A program made the position numbers and the translations under genes. This document shows positions 1 through 7,180 of a stretch of DNA of 9,166 bases, piece after piece. Numbering within the stretch: the stretch's first letter is position 1; the number at the start of each line of letters is the position of its first letter. Origin of the DNA: Deltaproteobacteria bacterium (GTDB taxonomy: Bacteria > Desulfobacterota > Binatia > DP-6); NCBI GenBank assembly GCA_005879245.1, contig VBLA01000010.1, forward strand, positions 1-9,166, in the 5' to 3' direction. The notes under the pieces were generated by a model, which made no database searches, was not told the DNA's origin, and saw only the letters and a list, made by a program, of their open reading frames with translations.

Positions 1-1318
1 GCCAGCAGTTGCCGGGATCGTGGGAATAGCTCAGCTCGGCGAGATCGCCGTTGGTGACGTTCCCGAAGAAGCCGACGTTCGTGAACCGGTTGCCCGTCAC
101 TTCCTGGCCGAAGGTGTCGTAGAAGCATATGCCAGAAAGCGGGGAGTCGAAGCGGCCTCCCTCGCAGTGGGCGATCGCCGGGGGGCGCAGGTCGAGGTCG
201 GGGAACGGGACGATGAGCACGCCCCACGCCCCCTGGTTCTTGATCCGGTTGCCGATCACCGTATCGTTCCGGCCGCCCGCGATCACGATCCCGGTCCCCA
301 CCGGTCCGAGCGCCGCCGAACCCGCACGGGGCACGTTCGGATTGTTGTTGTCGTGGATGTTGTTCTTGCGGAAGAGCGTGCACGAGTGGCTCCCGGTGGG
401 GCCGACGCGGTTGTCCGGGCAGGCGCCATCCTGCGGGGAGGGGGCGTCATCGTTGTTCTGGCTGTTGGCCGAGATGCCACAGGTGTTCTCGTCCCATTCC
501 GACTTCTCGATGATGAGGTGTCCTCCGGAGTTCGTGCCGGAGTAGCCGAGCGCGGAGTTCTCAGCGTGGGCGTCGGTGAGCCGCGTGTTGCAGTCAGGAC
601 ATCCGCCCACGTAGTAGGACGCGTCGCGCATGTTGCTCGCGTAGGTGTGCTCGATGAGCCCCGGGCCGTGCACGTTGCTCGCGAAGATGCCGTACTCGGC
701 TCCGGGCGCGTCGGGGCCGAGGAAGACGGTCGACGTCGCCGAGAGATAGGCGCCGTGGAAGCCGTTCAGGTTCACGGTGCCGGTGCCGTCGCCACCGTTC
801 CACCAGATCTGGTTGCCCCCGCCGTACGAGCCGGTCAGGAAGTTGCAGACGGTCAGGTTCTCGATCGTCACGCCGTCGACCTCGAACACCTCGATGCCGT
901 TCCGGCCGGAGGGAACACTGTTCCCGTCGGGAGGGCCGAGGTCCTGCGCGTCGGGGCTCGCGTCGCAGGCACCCGCGCCGGGCTTCGTGCCGTCGACGAT
1001 CACCGCGTTGCGGTCGAGGCCGCGCAGGTGAAGGTTCGGCTTGGTGATGGTCACGCCCCCGATGGAGTCGCCGTTCGGGCTCGCGTGCGTGTAGTCCCCG
1101 CGTTCATGGTAGTCGCCGGGTGCGATCAGGATCCAGTCGCCGGGGCTGGCGGCGTCGACCGCATCCTGGATCGACGTGTAGTCGCCGGGTTGGCCCTGGA
1201 ACGTTCCCACTCGCAGCACGGCCCCGGAGGCCGCGCCGGCTGATAGTACGAGCCACGCCGCGGCCAGCATGGAGGGCGAGCGGCGGCGGGACGGACGGGT
1301 ACCGAGGAGGTTGTCCAT
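1..1318 (-). CDS. Exported right-handed parallel beta-helix protein (3' end beyond window)
   Basis: Reading the minus strand from the ATG at 1318-1316 gives 439 codons without a stop to the left edge, so the C-terminus is missing. Residues 1-33 look like a signal peptide: an Arg-rich start (RPSRRR) followed by a hydrophobic stretch (MLAAAWLVLSAGAA). The segment at about 47-70 (YTSIQDAVDAASPGDWILIA, then PGDY) is the typical entry of NosD/pectate-lyase-like beta-helix proteins. After it come short beta-rungs rich in Asn and Gly, such as GVTIENLTVCNF (149-160), IVIAGGRNDTVIGNRI (344-359) and FGQEVTGNRFTNVGFFGN (403-420). Several Cys residues (118, 158, 240, 243, 280, 300, 313, 385, 398, 438) could form disulfides after export. 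Such proteins bind or cleave polysaccharides or act as surface structures. I see no catalytic signature, so enzyme activity is not claimed. It is transcribed divergently from the beta-propeller gene. No strong ribosome binding site precedes the ATG, but the signal peptide supports this start. Confidence 0.85.
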   Translation of the reverse strand, partial: MDNLLGTRPSRRRSPSMLAAAWLVLSAGAASGAVLRVGTFQGQPGDYTSIQDAVDAASPGDWILIAPGDYHERGDYTHASPNGDSIGGVTITKPNLHLRGLDRNAVIVDGTKPGAGACDASPDAQDLGPPDGNSVPSGRNGIEVFEVDGVTIENLTVCNFLTGSYGGGNQIWWNGGDGTGTVNLNGFHGAYLSATSTVFLGPDAPGAEYGIFASNVHGPGLIEHTYASNMRDASYYVGGCPDCNTRLTDAHAENSALGYSGTNSGGHLIIEKSEWDENTCGISANSQNNDDAPSPQDGACPDNRVGPTGSHSCTLFRKNNIHDNNNPNVPRAGSAALGPVGTGIVIAGGRNDTVIGNRIKNQGAWGVLIVPFPDLDLRPPAIAHCEGGRFDSPLSGICFYDTFGQEVTGNRFTNVGFFGNVTNGDLAELSYSHDPGNCW

Positions 1319-1594
1319 GACGCAGCCCCATAGACGGGACGTGCCCGCGCGGTCAAGAAACGGCCGTACGTCGTGACCCACACCCCGGGGACCTCAGGGC
1401 ACCGACGAGAAGAACACCCGACCGGCGTCGAGCTACACGTGACGAGCGACCCGGCCACGCGGGGACCTCGCTTGGCGGCGCCGCGCTGGCGGGTGTATCG
1501 CGAAATCATGAAGCTGGTCGACAACGCCTTCAGCCCGTTTGCCTTGACGACGCCTTGCTCCACGCCTACTCGGGATCGAGGAACTCGGGACGAT
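1319..1594. promoter_or_regulatory. Divergent intergenic region with possible promoter
   Basis: This 276-bp gap separates the starts of the beta-helix gene (minus) and the beta-propeller gene (plus), so promoters for both must lie here or within the ends. A TTGACG at 1544-1549 matches a sigma70 -35 box. The hexamer 17 bases downstream (TACTCG, 1567-1572) is a poor -10 box, so the promoter call is weak. A GAGGA at 1578-1582 could be the ribosome binding site for the ATG at 1595. The plus frame is open back to 1373, but that extension is rich in Arg, Pro and Thr, resembles nothing I recognise and would bury the signal peptide, so I treat it as non-coding. Confidence 0.3.
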
Positions 1595-2899
1595 ATGCGG
1601 CGGCGAACTCTCACGGCGCTATTGACGCTGCTGTTCCTCGGCATCGGTTGTCCGGCGCCGGCGGCACGGTGTGGGCGTGCTTGCTGCTTGCGCGCGTGTC
1701 GCCCCGCGGTCGACCGCTGCGTCGCGCTGAGCACTCTCTCGCGGCACACCTGTCGACGGACGTTGCTCCGGGAATGCAAGTCGGGCGGCCCGCCGGCGTG
1801 TGATAGTGCCTATCCGCCCGCACCGATCCCGCCACCGGTGGCCACCTCCCGTCTCGAGTACGTCTTTCCCGATGGCTCCTTCTCCGTCTACGACATGGAC
1901 AACGGCCACCAGCTGGTGAAGAGCGTCGCACTCCCGCAGGCACGGGGCATACGCGGTGTCATTGCACATGCGGCGACCCATGCGCTGTACATCAGCTACG
2001 GGGGCGACGGCGACGGGCAGCACGGCGCGCCGACCATGCTGAAGTACGACTTGCTGACGGACACCGTCGTGTGGACGCATGCGTACCCCATCGGTATCGA
2101 CAGCATCTCGATCGGCCCGGACGGGAGCCGGCTCTACCTGCCGACCGGGGAACTGGCGAGCGGCGGCACCTGGTACGTCATCAACGCCTCCAGCGGTGAC
2201 GTGGTCGGCCGCATCGACGGACCAGCCGGGCCTCACAACACGATCGTGAGCCTCGACGGTGCCCACGTGTATCTCGGCGGACGGTCCAACATCTATCTTG
2301 CCGTTGCCGATACGTCGACCGATCAGGTGTCTCGGCGGATCGGACCTCTCCAGAGCTCCGTGCGGCCCTTCACGATCGACGGGGGGGAGACCGTGGCCTA
2401 CATCACGATCACCGGACTGCGGGGCTTCCAGGTCGGTGACATAGCGAATGGAACGGTGCTCCGTACCGTCACGTTCACGGGGCCGAACGTGTCGCACACG
2501 AACGGCCCGAGCGCGCCGAGCCACGGCATCTCCCTCTCGCCCGATGAGCGCGAGCTCTACGTCATCGACTGGCCCGACTACGTCCACGTCTTCGACGTGT
2601 CCGGCGGTCCCCGGCAAGCACCGCAGCAGGTTGCGGACATCGCCTTGATCCCCTCGATGAATCATTCGGAATCTCCCTGCCTGTATGATTGCCTCGCCGA
2701 CGGCTGGCTCCAGCACAGTCGCGACGGCAGGTTCGTCTACGTGGGCGATCAGGGGGATGTGATCGATACGGCGACGCGCCAACCCGTGACCAACCTCTCC
2801 ACGCTCTCCAACACACGGAAGATGATCGAGATCGATTGGAACGAGGGCGTGCCCGTGTTCGCCGCGAACGCGCGGGCGAGCGTCGGCTACGTGCGATAG
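1595..2899 (+). CDS. Exported YncE-like beta-propeller protein with Cys-rich N-terminal module
   Basis: 434 residues from the ATG at 1595. The frame is open further upstream to 1373. I chose 1595 because it begins a clear export signal (MRRRTLTALLTLLFLGIGC) and has GAGGA 12 bases upstream. After the signal, residues 26-69 hold eight Cys (26, 30, 31, 35, 42, 53, 61, 69) among many Arg, then a Pro-rich linker (73-82). From about 85 to the end there are repeated propeller-blade strands: ISIGPDGSRLYLPTG (171-185), IVSLDGAHVYLGG (217-229), GISLSPDERELYVIDW (311-326) and QHSRDGRFVYVGD (373-385). These resemble the YVTN/YncE seven-bladed propeller family, which generally serves binding or scaffolding. 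No ligand or enzymatic site is evident. It is convergent with the HupE-like gene and separated from it by the 29-bp repeats. A lipoprotein reading via Cys19 (LGIGC) is possible, but the lipobox is poor, so cleavage near Ala24 is about as likely. Confidence 0.8.
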   Translation: MRRRTLTALLTLLFLGIGCPAPAARCGRACCLRACRPAVDRCVALSTLSRHTCRRTLLRECKSGGPPACDSAYPPAPIPPPVATSRLEYVFPDGSFSVYDMDNGHQLVKSVALPQARGIRGVIAHAATHALYISYGGDGDGQHGAPTMLKYDLLTDTVVWTHAYPIGIDSISIGPDGSRLYLPTGELASGGTWYVINASSGDVVGRIDGPAGPHNTIVSLDGAHVYLGGRSNIYLAVADTSTDQVSRRIGPLQSSVRPFTIDGGETVAYITITGLRGFQVGDIANGTVLRTVTFTGPNVSHTNGPSAPSHGISLSPDERELYVIDWPDYVHVFDVSGGPRQAPQQVADIALIPSMNHSESPCLYDCLADGWLQHSRDGRFVYVGDQGDVIDTATRQPVTNLSTLSNTRKMIEIDWNEGVPVFAANARASVGYVR

Positions 2900-2905
2900 G
2901 GGAGG

Positions 2906-2992
2906 GCCCGGAAGCTCAGCGGAGTAGGGCGAGCGCCCGGAAGCTCAGCGGAGTAGGGCGAGCGCCCGGAAGCTCAGCGGAGTAGGGCGAGC
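2906..2992. repeat. Three perfect 29-bp tandem repeats
   Basis: Units lie at 2906-2934, 2935-2963 and 2964-2992. Each begins GCCCGGAAGCTC and ends GTAGGGCGAGC, and a four-base start of a further copy (GCCC) follows at 2993-2996. Copies look identical base for base. Each junction creates GGGCGAGCGCCC, a GC-rich dyad with GGGC/GCCC arms. The block fills the gap between the convergent propeller and HupE-like genes. Its last unit encodes the final residues and TGA stop of the HupE-like protein, so the array looks like a tandem amplification of that gene's 3' end. It may also act as a bidirectional transcript end, but no T-tract is present, so that role is speculative. Confidence 0.93.
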
Positions 2993-3987
2993 GCCCTCTC
3001 GAGCCACCAGTAGCCAGCGAGCGATCCCATCCCGTAGACGGACGCGCGCCCGGCCCACGCGGGCGTGCGCGCGGGCAGGCGGCCGGCCGCCCGACCGAGC
3101 CCGAGCACGGCGAGAACGAACAGTACCTGGCCGACCTCGATGCCCACATTGAAGGAGAGGAGCGCCAGCGGGATCTCTCCGGCCGGGAGCCCTGCGTCGC
3201 GGAGCGCGGCGGCGAAGCCGAGGCCGTGGAGGAGGCCGAAGGCGACGGCCATCGCCCACGGGTGCCGCCGCAAGAGCGTCGGCGCCGCTGGGTCGCGGGC
3301 GAGCTCGACGGCGAGCGCGAGGACGCTCGACGCGATCGCGACCTCGATGAGACGCGCCGGAACGTCGACCAGGCCGAGCGCCGCCAGGCTGAGCGTGATG
3401 CTGTGGCCGACGGTGAACGCGCTCACCGTCCCGAGGAGCCGGCGCGTCGTTCCGGCGAGGAGGATGAGTCCGAAGACGAAGAGGAGGTGATCGGGGCCCG
3501 ACAGGATGTGCGCGACGCCGAGGCGGGCGTAGTCGCGGGCCACGTCGAGTGCGCGCGGGCGGGGCGGCACGGTGAGAAAGGGGCGTGCGGGAGAGAGGAC
3601 GCCCTGCACGAGCCGGCCGTCGGCGAGCGTCACGCGGACGAGCGCCCCGAGCGCCAGGCTGCCCGGTCCCGCGACACCGACCCGCTCCCCGACGAGCCCG
3701 CCCGGTCCGCACTCGACCGTCCAGCGGGTCCACACGCCGCCGCCTTCCTCGGAAACCGTCCGCGGGTCGGTCGAGCGGCAGCGCGCTGGCAGCACCGGCT
3801 CGAGGTCGGCACCGCGGGGCCGGATGAGCGGCGTCTTCCACCCGACCTCCACCCGGCCGCCGGCCGCCTCACGGATCTCCAGCACGGCGGGGGCGAGCGG
3901 ATGGGCGTAGCCGGCAGCCGGGATCGCGAGGACGAGCGCCGCGAAACGGAGAATCCACGACGCCGGAGCTGTCGCGCGAGACGGCAT
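2974..3987 (-). CDS. HupE/UreJ-family membrane protein (candidate metal permease)
   Basis: 337 residues. A signal peptide (about 1-28, LRFAALVLAIPAAGYA) is followed by a mature N-terminus beginning HPLAPAVLEI. An extracytoplasmic beta-rich domain of about 110 residues (29-140) comes next, then a polytopic membrane region (about 155-335). The membrane part carries family motifs: GVAHILSGPDHLLFVFGLIL (157-176), FTVGHSITLSLAALG (191-205), IEVAIASS (214-221), FGLLHGLGFA (250-259) and LLSFNVGIEVGQ (276-287). His160, Asp166, His167, His195, Glu215, His254 and Glu284 are plausible metal ligands. HupE and UreJ relatives are linked to nickel or cobalt uptake; the substrate here is unknown. The stop codon lies in the third 29-bp repeat. 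The ATG at 3987 has GGAAG directly against it, which is too close to be a good ribosome binding site, but the signal peptide supports the start. No hydrogenase or urease gene is visible nearby. Confidence 0.88.
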   Translation of the reverse strand: MPSRATAPASWILRFAALVLAIPAAGYAHPLAPAVLEIREAAGGRVEVGWKTPLIRPRGADLEPVLPARCRSTDPRTVSEEGGGVWTRWTVECGPGGLVGERVGVAGPGSLALGALVRVTLADGRLVQGVLSPARPFLTVPPRPRALDVARDYARLGVAHILSGPDHLLFVFGLILLAGTTRRLLGTVSAFTVGHSITLSLAALGLVDVPARLIEVAIASSVLALAVELARDPAAPTLLRRHPWAMAVAFGLLHGLGFAAALRDAGLPAGEIPLALLSFNVGIEVGQVLFVLAVLGLGRAAGRLPARTPAWAGRASVYGMGSLAGYWWLERALALLR

Positions 3988-4062
3988 CTTCCACGGCCGC
4001 GGAGCATGCCGAGGCCGACGCGGGGGTTACCACGCGCCGGACGGCGCCGCCACGGTGCCGGG

Positions 4063-4076
4063 GCGGGGCTCCCCGC
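4063..4076. terminator. Possible GC-rich hairpin between amidase remnant and HupE-like gene
   Basis: GCGGGG at 4063-4068 and CCCCGC at 4071-4076 are perfect complements around CT, realistically a 5-bp stem with a 4-base loop. It lies in the 139-bp gap (3988-4126) between the minus-strand amidase remnant and the minus-strand HupE-like gene, where a transcript end could fall. There is no T-tract on either side, so it is not a classical intrinsic terminator. In DNA this GC-rich it may be chance. I saw nothing else in the gap. Confidence 0.2.
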
Positions 4077-4126
4077 TAGGCCGCCGGCTGCTGCGACTGA
4101 TGCGGCGCTCCGGCTGGACGAACGTG

Positions 4127-4716
4127 TCACCCGGCGTCGCTCGGGGGGTTCACCCCGTAGAACTTGGCGAGCCCAGCCGGCGTCGCGTGCCAGGGCTCTT
4201 CGGGAAATATCTCGCCGGCACGCTCCAATGCGCGCGCGACGAGACCGGAACAGATCTCCTGACCATCCACCCCGAAGCTCAACCTCGAGCCGGTCGCGAG
4301 GGACAGGGTGAGACTGACGATGGTCAGGTAGCCGTACTGATGGTCTCGGCAGTACCGGGCGAATTCGACCACCTGATCGCGGCCGAGATCGGCCATGCGG
4401 AGGAGGACGACGTGGTAGTCGGCCGGGTCGTAGACGGAGATTGCCGCTCCACCACCCCGGCGCCGAGCGCCTCGATGATGTGGCCCGCGTCGTCCGAGAA
4501 GATCGCGGCATGGTTCCCGTACGTATACTTGCGGCTGTCCCCGTAGTAGCGAAGCGCCTGTCCCGCCCGGATCAGCCAGCTCGTCCACTGGCTCCCGTGC
4601 GTGAGCACGAAGTCCCCCCGTCGAGGACTGATCACCCGCTCGGTCGGGCGGAATCGCTGCACCCTTTCGATCGAGATGCGCGGAGTCCCCGCACGCGCCT
4701 GTCTCAAGACCGCCAT
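4127..4716 (-). pseudogene. YiiX/YaeF-like (permuted NlpC/P60) amidase, frameshifted
   Basis: Two minus-strand frames make one protein of about 196 residues. The first (4716-4444, 91 codons) contains RGDFVLTHGSQWTSWLIRAG, then GNHAAIFSDDAGHIIEALGA. The second (4441-4127, 104 codons plus TGA) contains ISVYDPADYHVVLL, YGYLTIVSLTLSLATG and EICSGLVARALERAG, ending YGVNPPSDAG. This is the order of the permuted papain-like YiiX/YaeF group: a GD-x-L motif, a Ser/Trp substrate loop, the catalytic His (His69), an acidic residue (Glu82), and the catalytic Cys late in the chain in CSxLV. Losing one base at 4442-4444 (GAGCGGCAATC on the minus strand) explains the break, and all catalytic motifs are otherwise present. 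It is therefore either a very recent pseudogene or a sequencing or assembly error. Family members hydrolyse amide or ester bonds in peptidoglycan or lipids; the target here is unknown. There is no signal peptide. GGAG ends only 2 bases before the ATG, so the start is uncertain. Confidence 0.75.
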
Positions 4717-4819
4717 GTCTCCATTTTCGGCAGACCGACGGGCGGTCTTGAGCTGGCCCGTCCCGGTCCGCCGCCGGTCGCCCTCGACAAGTCGACAACC
4801 CGTGGGCTAGCGTCCGCGC
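4717..4819. promoter_or_regulatory. Divergent promoter region with TCGACAA direct repeat / dyad
   Basis: This 103-bp gap lies between the starts of the amidase remnant (minus) and the DUF3604 gene (plus), so it should hold both promoters. TCGACAA occurs twice, at 4784-4790 and 4792-4798, with one base between. The same stretch reads as an inverted repeat, TCGAC-AA-GTCGA (4784-4795). Such a site could be an operator, but no regulator gene is in the window and I see no convincing -35/-10 pair. The operator idea is speculative. Confidence 0.25.
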
Positions 4820-7180
4820 GTGCGCTGGCCCGCCATTGCGACACTCGCAGCGCTCGCTGGGTCGGGTGGGCACGCCGCGCCGCCCCCCTGGCAGCGGACG
4901 GAGACGCGTCAGCCCTGCACGCGCTTCGATCTCTTCCGTGCCCCCTACTTCGGCGACCTCCACATCCACACCCGCTTCTCCGCCGACGCCTACATCTTCG
5001 GGACGCGCGTGGGGCCGCGCGACGCTTACGCGTTCGCCACGGGCACTGCCATTCCATTCGCTGACGACGACGAGTTGCAGACGAGGAGCAGCCGGATCGA
5101 TCGTCCGCTCGACTTCGCCGCCGTCACCGACCACTCCGAGTTCTTCGGCGAAGTGAGGCTCTGCGACACCAGCGACTCGCCCGTGTACGACACCCAGCAG
5201 TGCCAGCTCCTCCGGCAGGCGGAGGCACCCGGCCAGCAGTTCCCGACGACCGTCGCCTGGCTCTTCCCGGCCGGCATCCCGAACCCGTCGCACCATCAGT
5301 TCTGCACCGAGCCCGGCGTCGACTGCGGCGCCGCGGCGGTCTCGGTGTGGCAGGAGATGCAGGGCGCGGCGGAGGAGGCCTACGACCGGACGGCGGCATG
5401 CACGTTCACGAGCTTCGTGGGCTACGAGTACACGGCGAGCCCGCTCGGCCGCCACCTCCACCGGAACATCATCTTCCGGAACGAGCACGTGCCGCCCTCC
5501 GTGGCGAGCTACATCGAGACGGCCGCCGGGGGGATCCCGCAGGGGGTCTGGTCGGCGATCGAGGACGCGTGTCTCCGTGCCGGCACCGGCTGCGACGCCG
5601 TCATCATCCCCCACAACCCGAACCTGAGTGGCGGGATGCAGTGGACGGATCCCGCCGATGCGACCGAAGCGCTGCGCCGCCAGACGCTCGAGCCGCTGGT
5701 CGAGATCCACCAGATCAAGGGCAACTCCGAGTGCCGCTTCGATCGCCTGGCGCGCGCCGGGGCGGGGACCGCGGATGAGCTCTGCACGTTCGAGCAGATG
5801 AAGATCGCGGACCAGGTCCCGGGTGAGGAACCGCCCGCGATCGACCGCTACCCGCTCCGCAACCTGGTACGCAACACGCTGAAGGACGGCCTCGCCCTCG
5901 AGGAGGCGCTCGGGGTGAATCCGTTCCGGCTTGGGTTCGTGGGCTCGACCGACAACCACGATGGGGCCGCGGGCAGCGTCGCCGAGACCGGCTGGGCGGG
6001 CGGGCAGGGTAACAACGATTCCTCACCGATCCGGCAGATCGGGGACGAGATGCGGACGAATCCGGGCGGCCTCGCCGTCGCGTGGGCGGAGGAGAACTCG
6101 CGCGACGCGATCTTCGCGGCGCTCCGGCGCCGGGAGACCTATGCGACGAGCGGCACGCGGCCGGTCGTGCGTTTCTTCGGCGGCGACCTCTCGGCCGTCA
6201 GGTGCGGCTCGTCGAGCCTCGTGCGCGACGCGTATGCGAGCGGCACGCCCATGGGCGGGGATCTCGGTCCCGTTCGTGGTGGGCGAAGCCCCCGCTTCGT
6301 CGTGTGGGCGGCCAAGGATCCCGGGACCGTGGCGTCGCCGGGAACGGATCTCCAGCGCGTCCAGATCGTGAAGGGATGGCTCGACGCGCAGGGGCGGACC
6401 CACGAGCGCGTGTTCGACGTGGCGGGCGATGCCCAGAACGGCGCCGGTGTCGACCCCGCGACCTGTGCACCCCGGGGCGCGGGCGCCCGCGAGCTCTGCG
6501 CGGTCTGGCGCGACCCGACCTTCAGACGGCGGGAGCGCGCGTTCTACTACGCCCGGGTGCTGGAGAACCCGACCTGTCGGTGGAGCACGCGCGTCTGCAA
6601 GGCAGCCGGAGTCGATCCGCTGTCACCCGACTGCGCCACCCAGGCGGCAACCGCCGGCGCGCCCTTCGCCGACTGCTGCCTCGGTCCCGACAACGATCCC
6701 TTTCTCGACCCGCTCGTCCAGGAGCGGGCGTGGACGTCTCCCATCTGGTACCGGCCCGAGAGCATCGCGCGGCTGCGCGCGGAGGTCCGCTACGGCGCGC
6801 AGCCCGGCGCGGACCGGCTCGCGATGCGGCTCGTCCTCGGGCGGGTCCCGAAGGACTTCCACCCCGCGGGGACGGGGCTCGAGCTCCGGCTGAGCGACGA
6901 CGACGACATCCTGGTGCTCACCATTCCGGCGGGCGCGCTCGTCCCCGCGGGGCGGGGGCGGTTCGTCCTCGCGCAGCCGATCGGTCCGGTCAGGAAGGCG
7001 ACCCTCGCTCTCCGTAAGCGCGAGGCGACGCTGCTCGTCGCCACGGGGCCGACGGATCTCTCGCGCGCCGACCGCGCCGACCACCTGATCACGGTCTCCC
7101 TCGCCGCCGGGGTCTACCGGGCGGCCCACACCCGGCTCTGGGTGCTGCGCGACGGCCGGCTCATGCCAGGAGGCCGGTGA
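4820..7180 (+). CDS. Exported DUF3604-family protein (PHP-like metal site) with C-terminal beta module
   Basis: 786 residues from a GTG start. Residues 1-20 form a short signal peptide (RWPAIATLAALAGSGGHAA). The DUF3604 core follows: GDLHIHTRFSADAY (45-58, His48 and His50), FAAVTDHSEFFGE (99-111, Asp104 and His105), GYEYT (201-205), HLHRN (212-216), PHNPN (264-268), EIHQIKGNSE (295-304), GSTDNHDGAAGS (375-386, Asp378 and His380) and ETYATSGTRP (439-448). The spaced His/Asp motifs resemble the metal sites of PHP-type hydrolases, which suggests a periplasmic or surface metallohydrolase. No substrate is known for the family to my knowledge. More than a dozen Cys suggest disulfides after export. 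After the core, about 651-786 forms an extra beta-rich segment (AMRLVLGRVP, LELRLSDDDDILVLTIPAGA, LITVSLAAGVY). The stop TGA directly abuts the ATG of the parvulin gene, implying one operon. No ribosome binding site is obvious before the GTG, so the start rests on the signal peptide. Confidence 0.92.
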   Translation: MRWPAIATLAALAGSGGHAAPPPWQRTETRQPCTRFDLFRAPYFGDLHIHTRFSADAYIFGTRVGPRDAYAFATGTAIPFADDDELQTRSSRIDRPLDFAAVTDHSEFFGEVRLCDTSDSPVYDTQQCQLLRQAEAPGQQFPTTVAWLFPAGIPNPSHHQFCTEPGVDCGAAAVSVWQEMQGAAEEAYDRTAACTFTSFVGYEYTASPLGRHLHRNIIFRNEHVPPSVASYIETAAGGIPQGVWSAIEDACLRAGTGCDAVIIPHNPNLSGGMQWTDPADATEALRRQTLEPLVEIHQIKGNSECRFDRLARAGAGTADELCTFEQMKIADQVPGEEPPAIDRYPLRNLVRNTLKDGLALEEALGVNPFRLGFVGSTDNHDGAAGSVAETGWAGGQGNNDSSPIRQIGDEMRTNPGGLAVAWAEENSRDAIFAALRRRETYATSGTRPVVRFFGGDLSAVRCGSSSLVRDAYASGTPMGGDLGPVRGGRSPRFVVWAAKDPGTVASPGTDLQRVQIVKGWLDAQGRTHERVFDVAGDAQNGAGVDPATCAPRGAGARELCAVWRDPTFRRRERAFYYARVLENPTCRWSTRVCKAAGVDPLSPDCATQAATAGAPFADCCLGPDNDPFLDPLVQERAWTSPIWYRPESIARLRAEVRYGAQPGADRLAMRLVLGRVPKDFHPAGTGLELRLSDDDDILVLTIPAGALVPAGRGRFVLAQPIGPVRKATLALRKREATLLVATGPTDLSRADRADHLITVSLAAGVYRAAHTRLWVLRDGRLMPGGR
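7168..7173 (+). promoter_or_regulatory. Strong ribosome binding site AGGAGG for the parvulin gene
   Basis: A perfect AGGAGG lies inside the last codons of the DUF3604 gene, 7 bases before the ATG at 7181. With stop and start directly abutting (TGAATG), this indicates translational coupling and fixes the start of the downstream gene. Confidence 0.85.

Noticed and set aside
20..1243. Plus-strand open frame of 407 codons
   Set aside because: Its product is a low-complexity run of Val, Arg, Ala and Gly with no recognisable motif, and it lies antisense to the beta-helix gene, which has a signal peptide and family-like motifs.
1373..1594. N-terminal extension of the beta-propeller gene
   Set aside because: It would place 74 unrecognised residues before a clear signal peptide; the internal ATG at 1595 gives a normal exported protein.
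1619..2782. Minus-strand open frame of 387 codons
   Set aside because: Antisense to the beta-propeller gene; charged, motif-free product typical of high-GC shadows.
2906..2992. CRISPR array
   Set aside because: The 29-bp units are directly adjacent with no spacers and no cas genes are nearby, so this is a simple tandem repeat.
3226..4311. Plus-strand open frame of 361 codons
   Set aside because: Antisense to the HupE-like gene and amidase remnant; Arg/Asp-rich with no motifs.
4127..5959. Minus-strand open frame of 610 codons
   Set aside because: Only its last 104 codons are real (second half of the frameshifted amidase). The rest is antisense to the DUF3604 gene and shows no domain.
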